64,000 nt of DNA, taken from Cryobacterium ruanii. GTDB lineage: Bacteria; Actinomycetota; Actinomycetes; Actinomycetales; Microbacteriaceae. The stretch spans positions 91,156 through 155,155 of the forward strand of contig NZ_SOHK01000004.1 of the NCBI RefSeq assembly GCF_004404055.1, read 5' to 3'. Under the pieces are notes generated by a model, which saw only the letters and a program-made list of their open reading frames with translations, ran no database searches and was not told the DNA's origin. The first letter of the stretch is position 1. Each line of letters begins with the position of its first letter. The position numbers were made by a program, and so were the translations under genes. Shown in pieces: positions 18,819-29,395 of the stretch.

Positions 18819-19874
18819 TCAGGGAACGAGGTCGGCCGAGCCCGTGCCATTGGGCACGAGTTGAAACCAGGTATTGCCCGGTGCCAGCCGAATTGTCACT
18901 CCATTGCCATCGACGAGGCGGATCGGCGCGCTCTGGGAGTCCTTGCTCCAGGTGGCCGAAATGGTCTTGCCGCCGGACGAGATCGACGCTTCGCCCGAGG
19001 CGATGAGCTCGGTCTTGGGGATGCTCTGGGAGACGGTGACATCCACCCGCAGCACGATGACGTTGGTTGCCTTGAGCTGGGTGCCCTCCGGAGTAAGGTC
19101 GGCCGCGCCGTCTTGCGCGCGGAGGTAGGCGGCCGCTTCCGCATTCCAAGTCCAGCTGCGGGCGCTCGAGTTGGAGAACCGGGTGTTGATCACCGAGATC
19201 GGCGTGCCGTCCACCACTGCGGAGGCTCCGGCAAGCGTGGCCGCATAGGCGTACTGCTGCGCGGGCGGCGCGACCGAGGCATTGCGGTTGACGAATTCTG
19301 CGGCGGCGAGAATGACGTTGTGCGGGGCGGCCGTCGCCTTGGAACGGGAGAACAGGCCCGTCGTGTCGTAGTCGAAGATGGCGCTGATCTGGCCGGTAGC
19401 GTTCATCGCGTCGACGAACCGTTGCTGGCCGCCCGAAAAAGCCACGAGGCCGCCGAACGGGGCGATGATGTCGGGGTCCATCGGCCGGATCGATCGCACC
19501 GGCCCGACCTGGTCGGGAATGCCGGACTGCCACACCGCGACGTAGCGGGTGATTCCGCCCTCGACCAGTTCTTCGAAGACCAGGTCGGTGCGGTCGATGG
19601 CGATCTGCGGGCGGGCCGCAACATGGTTGTCGACCTTAGCGGCGAGGGACGGGTGGGCCGAGGATCCGGCCGCCACGGCGGCCCCCGTCAGCGGAGCGGT
19701 TTCGGTCGCTGCGGGAGTGACATAGCTCGAAGTCCAGACGGCGCCTTTCGGCGAGGCGGACGGGGTCGGGGTCGTGCCGGTGCATCCGCTCAGCAGCAGT
19801 GCCGGCGCGATCAAAACGAGCAGCCCGGCGGTCTTGAGCCCTCGCGTGGTGCGGGCTGTGTTTTTCTTGGTCAC
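18819..19874 (-). CDS. DUF3048 lipoprotein
   Basis: A 351-residue secreted protein. The N-terminus has a lysine/arginine cluster, a hydrophobic core and a lipobox LLLSGC, so it should be lipid-anchored at Cys30. A Thr/Pro/Ser linker precedes the DUF3048 region: AAKVDNHVAARPQIAIDRTDLVFEELVEGG and later GPVRSIRPMDPDI. DUF3048 proteins (YerB-like) are exported and widely conserved in Gram-positives; their role is not settled, with a cell-wall link often assumed. A separate gene following groEL promoter DNA on the same strand. Confidence 0.9.
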   Translation of the reverse strand: MTKKNTARTTRGLKTAGLLVLIAPALLLSGCTGTTPTPSASPKGAVWTSSYVTPAATETAPLTGAAVAAGSSAHPSLAAKVDNHVAARPQIAIDRTDLVFEELVEGGITRYVAVWQSGIPDQVGPVRSIRPMDPDIIAPFGGLVAFSGGQQRFVDAMNATGQISAIFDYDTTGLFSRSKATAAPHNVILAAAEFVNRNASVAPPAQQYAYAATLAGASAVVDGTPISVINTRFSNSSARSWTWNAEAAAYLRAQDGAADLTPEGTQLKATNVIVLRVDVTVSQSIPKTELIASGEASISSGGKTISATWSKDSQSAPIRLVDGNGVTIRLAPGNTWFQLVPNGTGSADLVP

Positions 19875-19883
19875 CGGTAAACA

Positions 19884-19915
19884 CTAACGCCGCCCGTTGC
19901 AGCGGGCGGCGTTAG
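19884..19915 (-). terminator. Terminator after cspA
   Basis: CTAACGCCGCCCG (19884-19896) pairs perfectly over 13 bp with 19903-19915, with a six-base loop, between the cspA stop and the DUF3048 start. The minus-strand tail is TGTTT, a weak T tract. Confidence 0.7.
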
Positions 19916-19944
19916 GTGGGGGACAGACCCCATTGTGGGGTAGG

Positions 19945-20148
19945 TCAGGCCGGTCGAACCGATTCAGCCTGAGGGCCTTTCGCTCCGGCACCGACCTCGA
20001 AGACGACCTGCTGGCCTTCTTCGAGAACCTTGTACCCGCTCATGTCAATGGCGGAGTAGTGGACGAAGACGTCCTGCCCTCCACCGTCGACAGTGATGAA
20101 GCCGAAACCCTTTTCAGCGTTGAACCACTTAACGGTTCCGTTCGCCAT
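19945..20148 (-). CDS. cspA: Cold-shock protein CspA
   Basis: A 67-residue single cold-shock domain, [18 protein letters not shown], with RNP1 KGFGFI and RNP2 VFVHYS. AAGGAG precedes the ATG. It is an RNA chaperone that melts structure at low temperature. A 5' region of about 280 bases without a gene lies upstream, as expected for a csp gene with a long regulatory leader. Confidence 0.96.
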   Translation of the reverse strand: MANGTVKWFNAEKGFGFITVDGGGQDVFVHYSAIDMSGYKVLEEGQQVVFEVGAGAKGPQAESVRPA

Positions 20149-20263
20149 GTGTTACTCCTTGCTCAATTTCGACGGCAACCGCCCGTTGGCTGTTCCGGGC
20201 CCTGCCGCAGAGACTGCGTCATCCCGTGCGAGCAGCAAATCCCCGAGAGCAAGTCTTCTGTTT

Positions 20264-20290
20264 CAAGTTACCTACTGGTGCAAGTTACCT
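20264..20290. promoter_or_regulatory. Direct repeat in the cspA upstream region
   Basis: CAAGTTACCT occurs at 20264-20273 and again at 20281-20290 (period 17 bases), about 120 bases before the cspA start. It may be a regulator site or part of the leader; no known motif was matched with confidence. Confidence 0.4.
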
Positions 20291-20430
20291 TGGGCGAGCG
20301 TTCTTGATCCGGGCGGGTATTGCCCGAACAAAATGTGTGACCAAGACCAGATGTTACTGAAGTCACCGCAGAAGAAAAGGGGCTTGACGAATCAGAAAAC
20401 GCCCACTAAGTATTAACGTTCGACTGTGAA

Positions 20431-20994
20431 TCAGCCCACCGGCAGAACGTAGTCGTTGCCGACGACGACGGTCAGGGCAGCGCCTGACTCGACAAAGACG
20501 GTCGAGACGACGATCTTCGAGCCGGGCAGCGAGGCGGCGATTCCGCGGGCGGCACCTTCCTGACCCGCATCGGCGTAATAGATCACGGTGGTCGCCTCGG
20601 TGTCGGTGCTGGCGTTGCCGGTGGCACTGACCACCCAGCCGGCAGCGGTGAGCGTGTCGCTGACGGATGCCGCGACACCGTCATTCGCGGAGCCGTTCAG
20701 CACGTTCACGGTCAGCGCCGGGTCGACCGTGGCTTCGGCGGTGGGAATGACGGTCTCGGTGGGAATCGGCGTCGAACTGGCCGAGGCCAGCCCCGGAAGG
20801 TTGGAGAAGTTCAGACGATCGTTGATCACGAAGATACCGACGACGCCAGTGACGATCAGCAGCACGGTGGCGCCGAGCGCCCACCAGAACCCGATCCAGC
20901 CGCGGCCCCTCTTGCCGGGGGCACGGTGGGCACCCACCCGGTCGAGGGCATGCGTGTGGGTATCGAAACGATCTTTCGCAAATTTTCGCGCCAT
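20431..20994 (-). CDS. LytR C-terminal-domain membrane protein
   Basis: A 187-residue protein with AAGGATT before its ATG. A basic cytoplasmic N-terminus is followed by one membrane helix (about residues 33-57), a Thr/Pro-rich linker, and a C-terminal LytR_C domain (LTVNVLNGSANDGVAASVSDTLTAAGW). In actinobacteria LytR_C proteins accompany cell-wall polymer ligases, but no LCP catalytic domain is fused here. It lies downstream of the DUF3263 gene and on the same strand, 80 bases apart, a conserved pair in this group. Confidence 0.85.
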   Translation of the reverse strand: MARKFAKDRFDTHTHALDRVGAHRAPGKRGRGWIGFWWALGATVLLIVTGVVGIFVINDRLNFSNLPGLASASSTPIPTETVIPTAEATVDPALTVNVLNGSANDGVAASVSDTLTAAGWVVSATGNASTDTEATTVIYYADAGQEGAARGIAASLPGSKIVVSTVFVESGAALTVVVGNDYVLPVG

Positions 20995-21075
20995 GTTGGT
21001 TGAATCCTTGGTTGGCCAGCCGGGCCGGAATCGGACGATGACGAAGGCCCCGTGCTGGCGGAATGCGGTCGGGTG

Positions 21076-21399
21076 CTAGTCGTCTGCGGGCCGCGAACGA
21101 CTGGCGCGTGCCTCGGATCGCGCGGAGCGCATCCGCTGCAGCCGTTTTACGAGCATCGGGTCGAAGGCCAGTGCGAGCGGTGAGTCGACCAAAGCCCCCA
21201 ATATTTGATAGTACCGGGCGGCCGAGAGGCTGAAGGTAGCGCGGATGGCCTCCTCCTTGGCGCCGACGTGCCGCCACCACTGCCGTTCGAAGGAGAGCAC
21301 GGCTTCGTCGCGCTCGCTCAGCCGGGGTGGCTTCTTGGACGTGGTGCCGGCGGGCGCCGCTGTGGTTGGTAGCTCCGTCGTCGGTGTTCTCTCACTCAT
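21076..21399 (-). CDS. DUF3263 protein (helix-turn-helix-like)
   Basis: A 107-residue protein. ATG 21399 is preceded by GGGGGAG, while longer frames are not supported. A Thr/Pro-rich N-terminus precedes the DUF3263 region LSERDEAVLSFERQWWRHVGAKEEAIRATF, and SAARYYQILGALV resembles an HTH recognition helix. The function is not established; it may bind DNA. It is followed by the LytR_C gene. Confidence 0.85.
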   Translation of the reverse strand: MSERTPTTELPTTAAPAGTTSKKPPRLSERDEAVLSFERQWWRHVGAKEEAIRATFSLSAARYYQILGALVDSPLALAFDPMLVKRLQRMRSARSEARASRSRPADD

Positions 21400-21626
21400 T
21401 GACGCATCTCCCCCAGGCAGTTTCGACGGGTGGTCCGCCGCGCTCATCTTATTTGCGGGCGGCTGGATGTTGCCTCCGGCGCGCCCGCGTCGGCGCAGCC
21501 TTCGGGTAGGGGGCCGTGCAAACGCTGCGAAACGGTGAAGCCCGGAATGCGCGTGCGGCCGCACGAGTTTAGGCTGGGTAGACGCTGTTCGGTTATCCGG
21601 GCGGCCGGATCGAAGGGATATCCACC

Positions 21627-22028
21627 ATGGACTATGCAATCAAAAAATCAAACAGCGAGTGGCGCTCGGAACTGGGCCCGGAGAAGTTCGCGGTGCTGCG
21701 TGAAGCCGGCACCGAACGCCCCGGAACCGGCGAACTACTCGACGAAGAGCGCGCTGGCACCTACACCTGCGGCGCGTGTAACGCCGAGCTGTTCAAAAGC
21801 GGCACAAAGTTCGATTCCGGCTGCGGCTGGCCGAGCTTCTACGAGTCGGTGCGGCCCGAAGCAGTCGAATTGCTCGAAGACCGCTCGCTCGGCAGCGTGC
21901 GTACCGAGGTGCGCTGCGCCAATTGCGGTTCGCACCTGGGGCACGTTTTTCCCGACGGATTCGGCACTCCGACCGGCGACCGGTACTGCATGAACTCAAT
22001 CTCGCTCAACTTCACGCCCGCAGAGTAG
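21627..22028 (+). CDS. msrB: Peptide-methionine (R)-S-oxide reductase
   Basis: A 133-residue MsrB. GAAGGGA precedes the ATG. Two zinc CxxC pairs (CGAC and CANC), the substrate motif SGCGWPSFYE and the catalytic Cys in RYCMNSISL are all present. It reduces methionine-R-sulfoxide in proteins with thioredoxin as donor. It is divergent from DUF3263, and a nitroreductase-like gene follows four bases later. Confidence 0.96.
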   Translation: MDYAIKKSNSEWRSELGPEKFAVLREAGTERPGTGELLDEERAGTYTCGACNAELFKSGTKFDSGCGWPSFYESVRPEAVELLEDRSLGSVRTEVRCANCGSHLGHVFPDGFGTPTGDRYCMNSISLNFTPAE

Positions 22029-22032
22029 CGCG

Positions 22033-22587
22033 GTGCCCTCCTCGGCGGTCTTCCACGCCGTCAACTGCCGGCGCAGCTACTCGCGGGTGACGTCATTCGC
22101 ACCCACCCGCGAGGAGCTGCTGCCGCTCGTAGCGGCGGCAGCTCGGGTGGCCGATCACGGAGCGTTGCGGCCGTGGCGCCTGCTCGAACTGCGGGGCGCG
22201 GCGCGGGAGCGGCTGGGAGCGGCGTTTGTGGCGGCATCCGCTTGTGTAGGCGATGATGCTCTGAAGCTGGCCGGCAAGCCGCTGCGGGCACCGCTGCTGC
22301 TGGCGGTCATCGTCTCCCGGCGGGTGAGCGTCAAGGTGGCCGACTGGGAGCAGGATGCGGTGGCGGCGGGCGTCGCGCACCTGCTGACGCTGCTGCTTGA
22401 AGACGCCGATTGGGGCGCGATGTGGCGCACCGGACCGCTCGTGCGCTCGGCGGCCGTGCGGGAGTTGCACGGCCTTGGCGACGGCGAAGAGCTGCTCGGC
22501 TGGCTGTATGTCGGCGGTGTTCCGGCTGACTGTAAGCCGGGCGTGCGTTTGTCGATCGATCCGGAGGAGTTTCTGGGGGCTTTGTAG
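22033..22587 (+). CDS. Nitroreductase-family flavoprotein
   Basis: A 184-residue protein from GTG 22033. RRSYSRVTSFAPTREELLPLVAAAARVADHGALRPWRL is a nitroreductase-type FMN site (R-S near the start, then P-W-R). It is compact for the family and has the C-terminal LGWLYVGG typical of NADPH-dependent flavin reductases. The substrate is unknown. Starting five bases after msrB, it is probably cotranscribed, which suggests a redox-protection role. Confidence 0.75.
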   Translation: MPSSAVFHAVNCRRSYSRVTSFAPTREELLPLVAAAARVADHGALRPWRLLELRGAARERLGAAFVAASACVGDDALKLAGKPLRAPLLLAVIVSRRVSVKVADWEQDAVAAGVAHLLTLLLEDADWGAMWRTGPLVRSAAVRELHGLGDGEELLGWLYVGGVPADCKPGVRLSIDPEEFLGAL

Positions 22588-22590
22588 GTT

Positions 22591-23571
22591 CTACCGGGCG
22601 TGGGCGCGGCCGGGCCGGCGCCAGCGCACCGCGGCGATGACGACGGCCACGAGGGCGAGTGCGGTGCCGACGATGGTCGTCAGGCCGAGCGGATGCCCCT
22701 GGGTTGGCGCGAGCAGGTCAAGCGCGAGGGCGCAGACCAGCTGACCGGCGACGATGCAGAGACCGAGCATGAGCACCCCCGTGGTGCGTACGACGAGCGC
22801 AGCGCCGGCAATGAAGATGCAGCCGATGAGGCCGCCGGTGTAGAGCCAGGGGTTGCCGGGAAGGTCGAGCGCGAAGCCGACCAGCAGGCCGTGTACGAGG
22901 GCGGCGAGAACGAGCGCGATGGTGCCGGAGAGAAAGTTTAGAAACGTGGCCGTGAGCGCACTCTGGGCGGTGACCCGCACCTGACCGTTGACGGCTTGCT
23001 GCCAGCCCTGGCCGATGCCGGCGATCAGCGGGAGTGCGAGCAGCCAGAGTGCGTCACTGCCACGCAGTTCACCGCTGACGGTGAAGGCTACGGCGACCAG
23101 GGCGAGCCCGGCGCCGACGATCTTGGAGGCGTGCAGTTTTCGTCGGCCGCCCGGTCCGATGCCAAAGCGGTCCATGAGCACGCCGCTCACCGTCTGGCCA
23201 GCCACCACGGCAACGGTGAACAGCGCGATGCCGAGGGGCGCGGCGACAAGACCCTGGGAGAGCACGAACAGGGCGCCAGCCAGGCCGCCGAGCAGGTGCC
23301 ACCAGGACAGGCGTTTCGCTTTCACGCCGCGGGCGACGAGTTGCAAGCCGCGACGTCCGCGGCGGAACACGATGAGTCCGAGGCTGAGGATGACGAGGCC
23401 GGAGCCGAAGGAGATGACGGCGGCGGTGAATCCGTCACCGATCTGGTGCCCGAGCTCGCCGTTCACCCGGGATTGGACGGCGTACAGGGCGCCGATCAAC
23501 ACCGAGAAGACGAGAGCAAGCCAGACCGGCGCGCCGGCATTCGTCAGATGTGGTGCACGGGTCGAGGTCAC
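22591..23571 (-). CDS. DMT-superfamily transporter (YdcZ/DUF606 type)
   Basis: A 326-residue integral membrane protein with about ten hydrophobic segments, arranged as two five-helix YdcZ repeats. VQSRVNGELGHQIGDGFTAAVISFGSG and WQQAVNGQVRVTAQSALTATFLNFLSGT are the equivalent positions of the two repeats, indicating internal duplication. The substrate is unknown. It is convergent with the nitroreductase gene, with three bases between stops. Confidence 0.87.
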   Translation of the reverse strand: MTSTRAPHLTNAGAPVWLALVFSVLIGALYAVQSRVNGELGHQIGDGFTAAVISFGSGLVILSLGLIVFRRGRRGLQLVARGVKAKRLSWWHLLGGLAGALFVLSQGLVAAPLGIALFTVAVVAGQTVSGVLMDRFGIGPGGRRKLHASKIVGAGLALVAVAFTVSGELRGSDALWLLALPLIAGIGQGWQQAVNGQVRVTAQSALTATFLNFLSGTIALVLAALVHGLLVGFALDLPGNPWLYTGGLIGCIFIAGAALVVRTTGVLMLGLCIVAGQLVCALALDLLAPTQGHPLGLTTIVGTALALVAVVIAAVRWRRPGRAHAR

Positions 23572-23630
23572 GTGGCAATTTTACGATGCTGCGTCGGCGC
23601 CGCGGACCGCGCGCGGGCCGCCAGTGCGGC

Positions 23631-23677
23631 CGGGCCCACCGTATGGCCCCGGGCCCAGTTTATAAACCGGGCCCACG
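23631..23677. repeat. Dispersed palindromic element, copy B
   Basis: CGGGCCCACC, ten bases, then GGGCCC-AGTTTATAAACC-GGGCCC (23651-23674). The core GTTTATAAAC is nearly palindromic. It shares the whole bipartite layout, including the ten-base spacer, with the copy near 50838, and its core with the one near 12148. Confidence 0.65.
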
Positions 23678-23724
23678 TTCCGGGCCGAAGCCCCGCCTGG
23701 AGGAAGGACAGAAGCGGTGGGGCA

Positions 23725-25320
<1,596 letters not shown>

Positions 25321-25431
25321 GCGTGTTTCCTCTCGGGGAGCGCGGGGCAGTCATCCGCTCTTAAAACCCCAGCCATCAGTGTACGTGGCGGGTCGTGCGG
25401 CCGGCGGGGCCGAGCTTCCCGGGCGCGGAAA

Positions 25432-25462
25432 AGCCCCTGCCTCCCGGTCGGGAGTAGGGGCT
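25432..25462 (-). terminator. Terminator of tRNA-Thr
   Basis: AGCCCCT (25432-25438) pairs with AGGGGCT (25456-25462), with a further CTCCCG/CGGGAG inner stem. The minus strand continues TTTTCC. It lies five bases after the tRNA. Confidence 0.85.
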
Positions 25463-25466
25463 AAAG

Positions 25467-25539
25467 GGCCGGCCACGGGACTTGAACCCGTAACCCCCAC
25501 TTTACAAGAGTGGTGCGCTACCAATTGCGCCAGGCCGGC
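25467..25539 (-). tRNA. tRNA-Thr (anticodon UGU)
   Basis: A full cloverleaf: acceptor GCCGGCC/GGCCGGC, D arm GCGC/GCGC, anticodon stem CCACT/AGTGG around loop CTTGTAA (anticodon TGT), and T arm ACGGG/CCCGT. Position 73 reads C and CCA is not encoded, so it must be added after transcription. It reads ACA and related Thr codons. Confidence 0.95.
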
Positions 25540-25648
25540 ATGAGGCCACAGGCCTCGAAAGTCCATCCTAAATGATTTCCGCGCCACCCCGGGCAACAGC
25601 GCAGAGGATGCGCACGGTGCGAGCCGGCGCGTTCGCTCTGCGCAGCTA

Positions 25649-26563
25649 TTAACCGCCGGGCGGCGGGGTCGGTGTCGGTGTCGAGGTGGAGTAGGTCTCG
25701 CCGAGCGCCTGCTGCACGAAGGAGGCGAACTCTTTGGGATCTTCAAGCGAACCGGTGTACGGCTTGCCATTGACCAGGATGGTGGGCGTTCCGATGATGG
25801 ATTTCATTGAGGAGTTGGGAATGGGGCCGTCAAGCGCGCGGTCGGTAGCGGCCTTGACCCATGATTCGTAGGTGCCGTTGTCGATGCAGGAATCGATGCT
25901 GGAGAGCGCCGTGCTAACGCCGGCCTCTCTTACGACGGTCTTGATCTCGTCGTTGCTGCGACCGGGCGAGGTCTCTTCCGGCTGGTCGACGAACAGTGCG
26001 GAACTGAAGTCGAAGAAGTCGTCGGCCGAGTAGTTGGCGACGCAGGCTGCGGCGTTGGCCGCCCGCAGGGAGTACTTGGTACCGGCCGACTTGCTCGTGA
26101 GGATGGCGACCGGGTGGATTTCGACCGTTGCCGCTCCCGAGTCGACCCACTGGGCGATCTGCTCGGTGTTGGCCTCTTCGAAGTCGCCACAGAGGGGGCA
26201 CAGGTAGTCGACGTAGATGCGGATGTTCGCGACGGCGCCGGTGGGATCGGGTTCGGATGCTCGCGGACTGGCGTCGGGCTGCAGCGCCGGCGTGAGGGCG
26301 GTGATCATGCCCTCGCCGATGAGCGCCCCTCCGCTGGCCATGTTTTTAGGACCGGGACCGGCCGGTTTGATCGAGTTCACGATGATGACGGAGACGAGAA
26401 CGACGATGGCGATGGCGGCGATGCCGATGCCACCCTGCAGGAAAACCCTGTTGCGGCGGTCCTTCTTCTTCTGGCTGACTCGAAGCTGCTTCGCCTTCAC
26501 CCGGGCGGCGTCACGCCGGCGATTCTTTGAGGGACTACTGTCGCTGGTTCCGCCAATAGTCAT
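25649..26563 (-). CDS. Membrane-anchored DsbA-like thioredoxin-fold protein
   Basis: A 304-residue protein from ATG 26563. A basic N-terminus (KNRRRDAARVKAKQ) precedes one membrane helix (about 38-60). The exported part has a DsbA-like fold with active site DYLCPLCGDFE (CxxC) and a cis-proline loop SIIGTPTILVNGKPY. It ends in a Thr/Pro-rich tail. Such proteins form or shuffle disulfides in exported proteins. In length and layout it matches the actinobacterial thioredoxin-domain proteins often paired with VKOR; no VKOR gene is adjacent here. Confidence 0.88.
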   Translation of the reverse strand: MTIGGTSDSSPSKNRRRDAARVKAKQLRVSQKKKDRRNRVFLQGGIGIAAIAIVVLVSVIIVNSIKPAGPGPKNMASGGALIGEGMITALTPALQPDASPRASEPDPTGAVANIRIYVDYLCPLCGDFEEANTEQIAQWVDSGAATVEIHPVAILTSKSAGTKYSLRAANAAACVANYSADDFFDFSSALFVDQPEETSPGRSNDEIKTVVREAGVSTALSSIDSCIDNGTYESWVKAATDRALDGPIPNSSMKSIIGTPTILVNGKPYTGSLEDPKEFASFVQQALGETYSTSTPTPTPPPGG

Positions 26564-26772
26564 AGAGAATCGCTTTCGAGAAGGAGGGGCGCGCCTGAAG
26601 GCACTTTTGGAATAGTAGGTCCCCTGACTGGGAAACGACCAAACGGGCGCAGACCCGCGCCGGGGCATCCGTAGTGTAATAATGGTAAGGTCTCGCGCTT
26701 CGGCGCCCGACGCACAAATCCTATTCACAACGGATCGTCCGGCACGTTCCTGCCGGTGAAGGAGAAATAATC

Positions 26773-27870
26773 ATGGCTTCAGTGACCTTTGACAAAGCGA
26801 CCCGGCTGTACCCGGGTTCCACTCGACCGGCTGTTGACCAGCTCGACCTGCAGGTCGCCGATGGCGAATTCCTGGTTTTGGTCGGCCCGTCCGGCTGCGG
26901 AAAGTCCACCTCCCTGCGCATGCTCGCCGGGCTTGAAGAGGTCAACGACGGCAATATTTTCATCGGTGAGCGTAATGTGACGGATGTTCCGCCGAAAGAC
27001 CGCGACATCGCCATGGTCTTTCAGAACTACGCGCTGTACCCGCACATGACCGTCGCCGAGAACATGGGTTTCGCGCTCAAGATCGCCGGCATCAACAAGG
27101 ACGAGCGCGCCGCGCGCGTGCTCGAAGCCGCCAAGCTGCTCGACCTGGAGCCGTACCTCAGCCGCAAGCCGAAGGCGCTCTCCGGTGGCCAGCGTCAGCG
27201 CGTGGCTATGGGCCGCGCCATCGTGCGCCAGCCCCAGGTGTTCCTGATGGACGAGCCGCTGTCGAACCTCGACGCGAAGCTGCGCGTGCAGACGCGTACG
27301 CAGATCGCGTCGCTGCAGCGTCGACTCGGCGTCACGACCGTCTATGTGACCCACGACCAGACCGAGGCGCTCACCATGGGTGACCGGATTGCGGTCCTGA
27401 AGGACGGCATCCTGCAGCAGGTCGGTTCGCCCCGCGATCTCTACGCGAAACCGCAAAACGTCTTCGTGGCCGGCTTCATCGGCAGCCCCGCGATGAACCT
27501 GTTCCTCGCTGACACCGTCGACGGCGGCATCAAGTTCGGCACCGCGACCGTTCCCGTGCAGCGCGAAACCCTCGCCAGCTCCACCGGCAAGAAGGTCACC
27601 GTGGGCATTCGCCCGGAGGACATCCAGATGTCGTCCATCGCGGGTGATGGCCTGCAGATCGAAGTCGACCTGGTCGAGGAACTCGGCGCCGACGGCTACC
27701 TCTACGGTCACTCCACGATCGAAGGCAAGCGCACCGATATCGTCGCTCGCGTCGACGGCCGCTCGCACCCGAACGCCGGCGAGACGGTGTACCTCACGGC
27801 CACACCGAACCACCTGCACGTGTTCGACGCCGAAACCGGCCTGCGCCTCGGCGGCGCCGTCACCGACTAG
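26773..27870 (+). CDS. ugpC: MsmK/UgpC-type sugar ABC transporter ATPase
   Basis: A 365-residue ATPase with GAAGGAG before ATG. Walker [11 protein letters not shown] loop VFQNYALYPHMTV, signature LSGGQRQRVAMGRA and Walker B VFLMDEPLSNLD are present, plus the C-terminal TOBE/OB regulatory domain (VGIRPEDIQ). The stand-alone position, with no permease or binding protein nearby, fits a shared ATPase serving several carbohydrate importers. Confidence 0.92.
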   Translation: MASVTFDKATRLYPGSTRPAVDQLDLQVADGEFLVLVGPSGCGKSTSLRMLAGLEEVNDGNIFIGERNVTDVPPKDRDIAMVFQNYALYPHMTVAENMGFALKIAGINKDERAARVLEAAKLLDLEPYLSRKPKALSGGQRQRVAMGRAIVRQPQVFLMDEPLSNLDAKLRVQTRTQIASLQRRLGVTTVYVTHDQTEALTMGDRIAVLKDGILQQVGSPRDLYAKPQNVFVAGFIGSPAMNLFLADTVDGGIKFGTATVPVQRETLASSTGKKVTVGIRPEDIQMSSIAGDGLQIEVDLVEELGADGYLYGHSTIEGKRTDIVARVDGRSHPNAGETVYLTATPNHLHVFDAETGLRLGGAVTD

Positions 27871-27898
27871 TCCACTTTCTGACCGGTGTTTTTTGAAC

Positions 27899-27940
27899 GG
27901 CTGGTCGTGACCGGCTGGTCGTGACCGGCTGGTCGTGAAC
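27899..27940 (+). repeat. Three 14-bp tandem repeats
   Basis: GGCTGGTCGTGACC occurs at 27899, 27913 and (with AAC at the end) 27927, between the ATPase stop and the terminator. Half-copies continue to 27950. Confidence 0.85.
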
Positions 27941-27960
27941 TACTGGTCGGTTTTTTTGGA

Positions 27961-27999
27961 ACGGCCGGAGGGAGTTCGCTCCCTTCGGCCGTTTTTTTC
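27961..27999 (+). terminator. Strong intrinsic terminator
   Basis: ACGGCCG-GAGGGAG pairs with CTCCCTT-CGGCCGT across a TTCG loop (27961-27992), followed by seven T. It ends the ATPase transcript. Confidence 0.93.
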
Positions 28000-28017
28000 G
28001 TAAGTTAGGGTCAAAAC

Positions 28018-29328
28018 ATGAGCGGTTCCCTCAATATCACCTCGGCTACGGCCGATCCTGCCCTGCTCGATCTGCCGTGGCAGCTGCCCCTCGACGCCTG
28101 GCCGAATGAGAACATCGCCTCACTACCCAAGGGCATCTCGCGCCACCTCGTGCGGTTCGCGCATTTGAGTGGACGGGTGGTCGCCATCAAGGAGACCACG
28201 AGCGAGATGGCCAAGCGCGAATACGACATGCTGCGTACCCTCGCCAACCTCGAGATTCCCTGCGTCGAACCGGTCGCCGTCATCACCAACAGAACGGATG
28301 CCGCGGAAGAGCCGCTCAATTCGGTTCTAGTCACGCGTCACCTCAAGTTTTCCCTCCCCTACCGGGCACTGTATTCGCACGCCCTGCGCCCGGATACCGC
28401 GACCCGACTGGTCGACGCCCTCGCCGTGCTCCTGGTGCGGCTGCACATGATCGGGTTCTTCTGGGGTGACGTGTCACTGTCGAATACCCTGTTCCGGCGC
28501 GATGCCGGGGCGTTCGCCGCCTACCTCGTTGATGCTGAGACCGGGCAGTTGTACTCTGGCGGGCTCTCGAACGGCCAGCGTGAGAACGACCTCGAAATTG
28601 CCCGGGTGAACATTGCCGGCGAGCTTATGGACCTCGAGGCCGGCGGCCGTGTCGCCGACGAACTCGACCCGATTCGGGTGAGCAACGGGATCGTCGCCGC
28701 GTACCGGCTGCTCTGGAAGGAGCTCACCGGTTCGGAGTCGTTCTCGAATTCCGAACGGTGGCGCATCGCCCAGCGGGTGCAACGCCTCAACGACCTCGGC
28801 TTCGACATCGAGGAGCTTGCGATCAAGACCGACAGTACCGGTTCGAGTGTGCGCATCCAGCCGAAGGTCGTCGACGCCGGGCATCACCAACGCCGGCTGC
28901 TGCGCCTGACCGGGCTGGACGCCGAAGAGAACCAGGCCCGCCGCCTGCTGAACGACCTCGACTCGTATCGGGCTGCCTATGGGGATCCGGGCGCCGATGA
29001 GGAGATGGTGGCGCACGAGTGGCTGGTGAGGGTGTTCGAGCCGGTCGTGCGAGCCATCCCCGAGGAGCTGCGTGGCAAACTCGAGCGTGCTCAGGTATTT
29101 CACCAACTGCTCGATCACCGCTGGTATATGGCACAGAACCAGTCGCGGGACATTCCGCTAGCCGAGGCCGTGACCTCGTACGTGCAGGACGTACTGAGGC
29201 ACCGACGCGACGAGGCGACCGTGATCGACCCCCTCACCGGCTCGATCACGCTGCCGATTCGGGTACAGCTCGGGGAAGACACGTCGGCGGACCCCGACGA
29301 TGCCGACGACTGGATGCTCAAGGTCTAG
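28018..29328 (+). CDS. DUF4032 / lipopolysaccharide-kinase-like protein
   Basis: A 436-residue protein. The N-terminal half resembles a small kinase fold: VAIKETTSEMAKREYDML (Lys and Glu) and FFWGDVSLSNTLFRR, a catalytic-loop-like GD..N, with VDAETGQLY as the DxE metal site. The C-terminal half is DUF4032. Such proteins are conserved in actinobacteria with no assigned substrate. It begins 18 bases after the previous terminator, so it must have its own promoter. Confidence 0.83.
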   Translation: MSGSLNITSATADPALLDLPWQLPLDAWPNENIASLPKGISRHLVRFAHLSGRVVAIKETTSEMAKREYDMLRTLANLEIPCVEPVAVITNRTDAAEEPLNSVLVTRHLKFSLPYRALYSHALRPDTATRLVDALAVLLVRLHMIGFFWGDVSLSNTLFRRDAGAFAAYLVDAETGQLYSGGLSNGQRENDLEIARVNIAGELMDLEAGGRVADELDPIRVSNGIVAAYRLLWKELTGSESFSNSERWRIAQRVQRLNDLGFDIEELAIKTDSTGSSVRIQPKVVDAGHHQRRLLRLTGLDAEENQARRLLNDLDSYRAAYGDPGADEEMVAHEWLVRVFEPVVRAIPEELRGKLERAQVFHQLLDHRWYMAQNQSRDIPLAEAVTSYVQDVLRHRRDEATVIDPLTGSITLPIRVQLGEDTSADPDDADDWMLKV

Positions 29329-29333
29329 CAGGC

Positions 29334-29385
29334 GCCCGTTCGGACGAGTGCGGCTGGCGCACCGGCCGCACTCGTCCGAACGGGC
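29334..29385. terminator. Perfect 21-bp inverted repeat between convergent genes
   Basis: Positions 29334-29354 pair perfectly with 29365-29385 around a ten-base loop. It lies between the DUF4032 and rlmB stop codons and probably ends both transcripts, although no T run follows on either side. Confidence 0.7.
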
Positions 29386-29395
29386 AACAGTCGTC

